Below, one piece after another: positions 62,770 through 64,000 of a stretch of 64,000 bases of DNA; position 1 is the stretch's first letter; each line of letters starts with the position of its first letter. Below the pieces are notes generated by a model that saw only the letters and a program-made list of their open reading frames with translations, ran no database searches and was not told the origin of the DNA. The position numbers and the translations under genes are program-made. The stretch lies in contig NZ_JAOQAH010000091.1 of the NCBI RefSeq assembly GCF_025963695.1, positions 62,001-126,000 on the forward strand. The letters are read 5' to 3'. The stretch comes from Segetibacter sp. (lineage in GTDB: Bacteria > Bacteroidota > Bacteroidia > Chitinophagales > Chitinophagaceae).

Positions 62770-63534
62770 ATGGCTAAATTTTTTAACCAAACTCAAATTC
62801 TTAATACTATTTTTTTAATGAACGAAAATTCTGAAACAACGCTTTCTTCAACTGATACCACCGAAACACTTCCTTTTAAAGGTGTAATTTTTGATATGGA
62901 TGGGACATTGTTGGATAGTACAAAAGCAGATTATAAAGCGTGGGAAAAGGTTTTTAATGATTACAACCAGGAACTTCCGTTTGAAAAATACGCCCCAATG
63001 TTGGGAGTTAAGAGTGCAGATGTGGTAAAAAACGAAATCGGTTTTCACGACGAACAGAATGTAAAAAGAATTCTAAAAGAGAAGTTTGATTATTTCGTCG
63101 AGTATATAAACGACCACCCGATACAACCTGTATTTGCTGCTGAAACTTTTTTAAAAAGCCTGGCTCAATATCCTATAAAAGTTGCTTTGGCTACCAGTTC
63201 CAGACAAGAAAAGATGCAGATGGTTTTAGAACAATTGAACTTTTTGCAGTATTTCGATGCAGTGGTTACCGGCAACGAGGTGACGAATGGTAAGCCAGCT
63301 CCTGACATTTTTCTTTTAGCAGCAGAAAGGCTTGGACTACATCCTGAAGATTGTTTGGTAATTGAAGATGCCCCCGTTGGCGTAGCGGCTGCTAAGAGTG
63401 CTAATATGATGTGTGTTGCCATTACTGAAACACATAACGCCGCCCAACTTGCTGGAGCTGACCTTATTATTGACACTTACGAACATCTTGATATGATAAA
63501 GATGGCCAAAAAGTTGAGAGCGGCTGTTGAATGA
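62770..63534 (+). CDS. HAD-superfamily phosphatase (beta-PGM/HAD-IA type)
   Basis: 254 residues from 62770; a second ATG at 62818 is a plausible alternative start, as the first 35 residues are outside the fold. Motif I is FDMDGTLLDS (nucleophile Asp), motif II ALATSSRQEKM, motif III GKPAPDIFLLA, and motif IV VIEDAPVGVAAAKSA. A helical cap lies between. HAD-IA enzymes dephosphorylate or isomerise sugar phosphates and similar metabolites. Only 36 bp separate it from the PEBP gene, suggesting an operon. Confidence 0.9.
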   Translation: MAKFFNQTQILNTIFLMNENSETTLSSTDTTETLPFKGVIFDMDGTLLDSTKADYKAWEKVFNDYNQELPFEKYAPMLGVKSADVVKNEIGFHDEQNVKRILKEKFDYFVEYINDHPIQPVFAAETFLKSLAQYPIKVALATSSRQEKMQMVLEQLNFLQYFDAVVTGNEVTNGKPAPDIFLLAAERLGLHPEDCLVIEDAPVGVAAAKSANMMCVAITETHNAAQLAGADLIIDTYEHLDMIKMAKKLRAAVE

Positions 63535-63570
63535 AAAATAGAAGAAAACTTCACCACAAAAATTTGAAAC

Positions 63571-64000
63571 ATGACAATAAAAAGCGTTTTTGATCACGCA
63601 ACAGAAATTCCTAAAATTTATACGTGTTTTGGACCAAATGTAAATCCTCCTCTTTTTATAGATGGAGTTCCTGAAGAGGCAAAAAGCCTTGTTTTGATGT
63701 TTGAAGATTTGAATTCTGCACCCTTATGGACGCATTGGATGTTGTTTAATATACCTGTTACAACAACTGAAATCAAGGAAGGGTCAGTTCCGGAAGGTGC
63801 TGTTGAGGGATTAGCAAATAATCATACGCACGGTTACGAAGGACCTTGCCCAAAATATTTTGAAGGAATTCATCATTACCGTTACAGGCTATTTGCTCTT
63901 GATACCGAATTAGATTTACCCGCGGCGACAGAAAGGGAAGTAGTTGAACAACAGATGGAAGGACATGTAGTTGCCAAAGCAGATCTTGAAGGTATCTGTA
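63571..64000 (+). CDS. PEBP/Raf-kinase-inhibitor-like protein (YbhB/YbcL), truncated by the window end
   Basis: At least 143 residues, open at the right edge. Family blocks: EIPKIYTCFGPNVNPPLFID (about 12-31), WTHWMLFNIP (about 59-68), GPCPKYFEGIHHYRYRLFAL (about 106-125) and the helical GHVVAKADLEG. Bacterial PEBP-like proteins bind small anionic ligands; the role here is unknown. The usual DPDAP motif is replaced by FEDLNSAPLW (about 50-59), losing the first conserved Asp-Pro. The CPxxFEGIHHYRY site otherwise fits the family. Probably co-transcribed with the upstream HAD gene. Confidence 0.9.
   Translation, partial: MTIKSVFDHATEIPKIYTCFGPNVNPPLFIDGVPEEAKSLVLMFEDLNSAPLWTHWMLFNIPVTTTEIKEGSVPEGAVEGLANNHTHGYEGPCPKYFEGIHHYRYRLFALDTELDLPAATEREVVEQQMEGHVVAKADLEGIC

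Noticed and set aside
1-64000. CRISPR arrays, tRNA genes, insertion sequences, riboswitches
   Set aside because: No regularly spaced direct repeats, cloverleaf-type sequences, transposase-like proteins or known riboswitch cores were recognised by eye.

Overview
The window looks like a chromosomal segment of a Bacteroidota bacterium, most likely family Chitinophagaceae. The evidence is an AT-rich genome, several TAnnTTTG-type -7 promoter boxes, a type IX secretion (T9SS) C-terminal signal on a large secreted protease, a PorT-like outer-membrane barrel, a DUF5683 gene beside parB, and a bacillithiol enzyme (BshC). No tRNA, rRNA, CRISPR array, insertion sequence or prophage was recognised. Most of the window is ordinary chromosome: housekeeping genes interleaved with small hypothetical genes.

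Layout. 0-9.6 kb: the 3' part of a GH9 cellulase, several hypothetical genes, a secreted esterase, an MDR oxidoreductase, trhO, an ECF sigma factor and a coupled nucleotidyltransferase/metallophosphoesterase pair. 9.9-24 kb: rimO, bshC, mnmA, a ChbG-like deacetylase, hsp20, a MATE exporter, two glycosyltransferases, a DoxX protein, then rpsO-pnp. 24-31 kb: an accessory, partly decayed stretch with two recognisable pseudogenes, two tiny genes, a CBS protein, a META-domain protein and a lipoprotein. 31.6-35.8 kb: the leftward parA-parB-DUF5683-dapB block. 36-49 kb: a membrane phosphoesterase, a stand-alone protease propeptide next to a T9SS-exported subtilase, an outer-membrane barrel, lon, ribF, purM and an ftsE-like gene. 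49-56 kb: a LysM protein, two methyltransferases, folA-thyA, proline dehydrogenase and a thioesterase. 56.4-62.5 kb: a leftward surface-glycan block (GT2, hldE, SDR, GT1, GT9) with a broken response regulator inside it. 62.8 kb to the end: a HAD phosphatase and a partial PEBP-family gene.

The most unusual feature is a family of 17 dispersed, strictly intergenic copies of a 20-bp element. Its core is GTTGCGTCGCAC, or GTTGTGTCACTC in a second class, and most copies are followed by TTGTAC and often a T-rich tail. The inner dyad GCG-T-CGC is replaced by GTG-T-CAC in class 2, which is a compensatory change. Fourteen of the 17 copies lie within about 135 bp downstream of a gene or pseudogene end, mostly in the same orientation as that gene. 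This looks like an undescribed DNA-binding, 3'-end or mobile repeat signal. Other points of interest are the free-standing propeptide, C/A-rich CCTTAAACC-like leaders in front of the sigma factor, parB and hldE, near-leaderless promoters, and three pseudogenes visible only by reading across stops and frameshifts.
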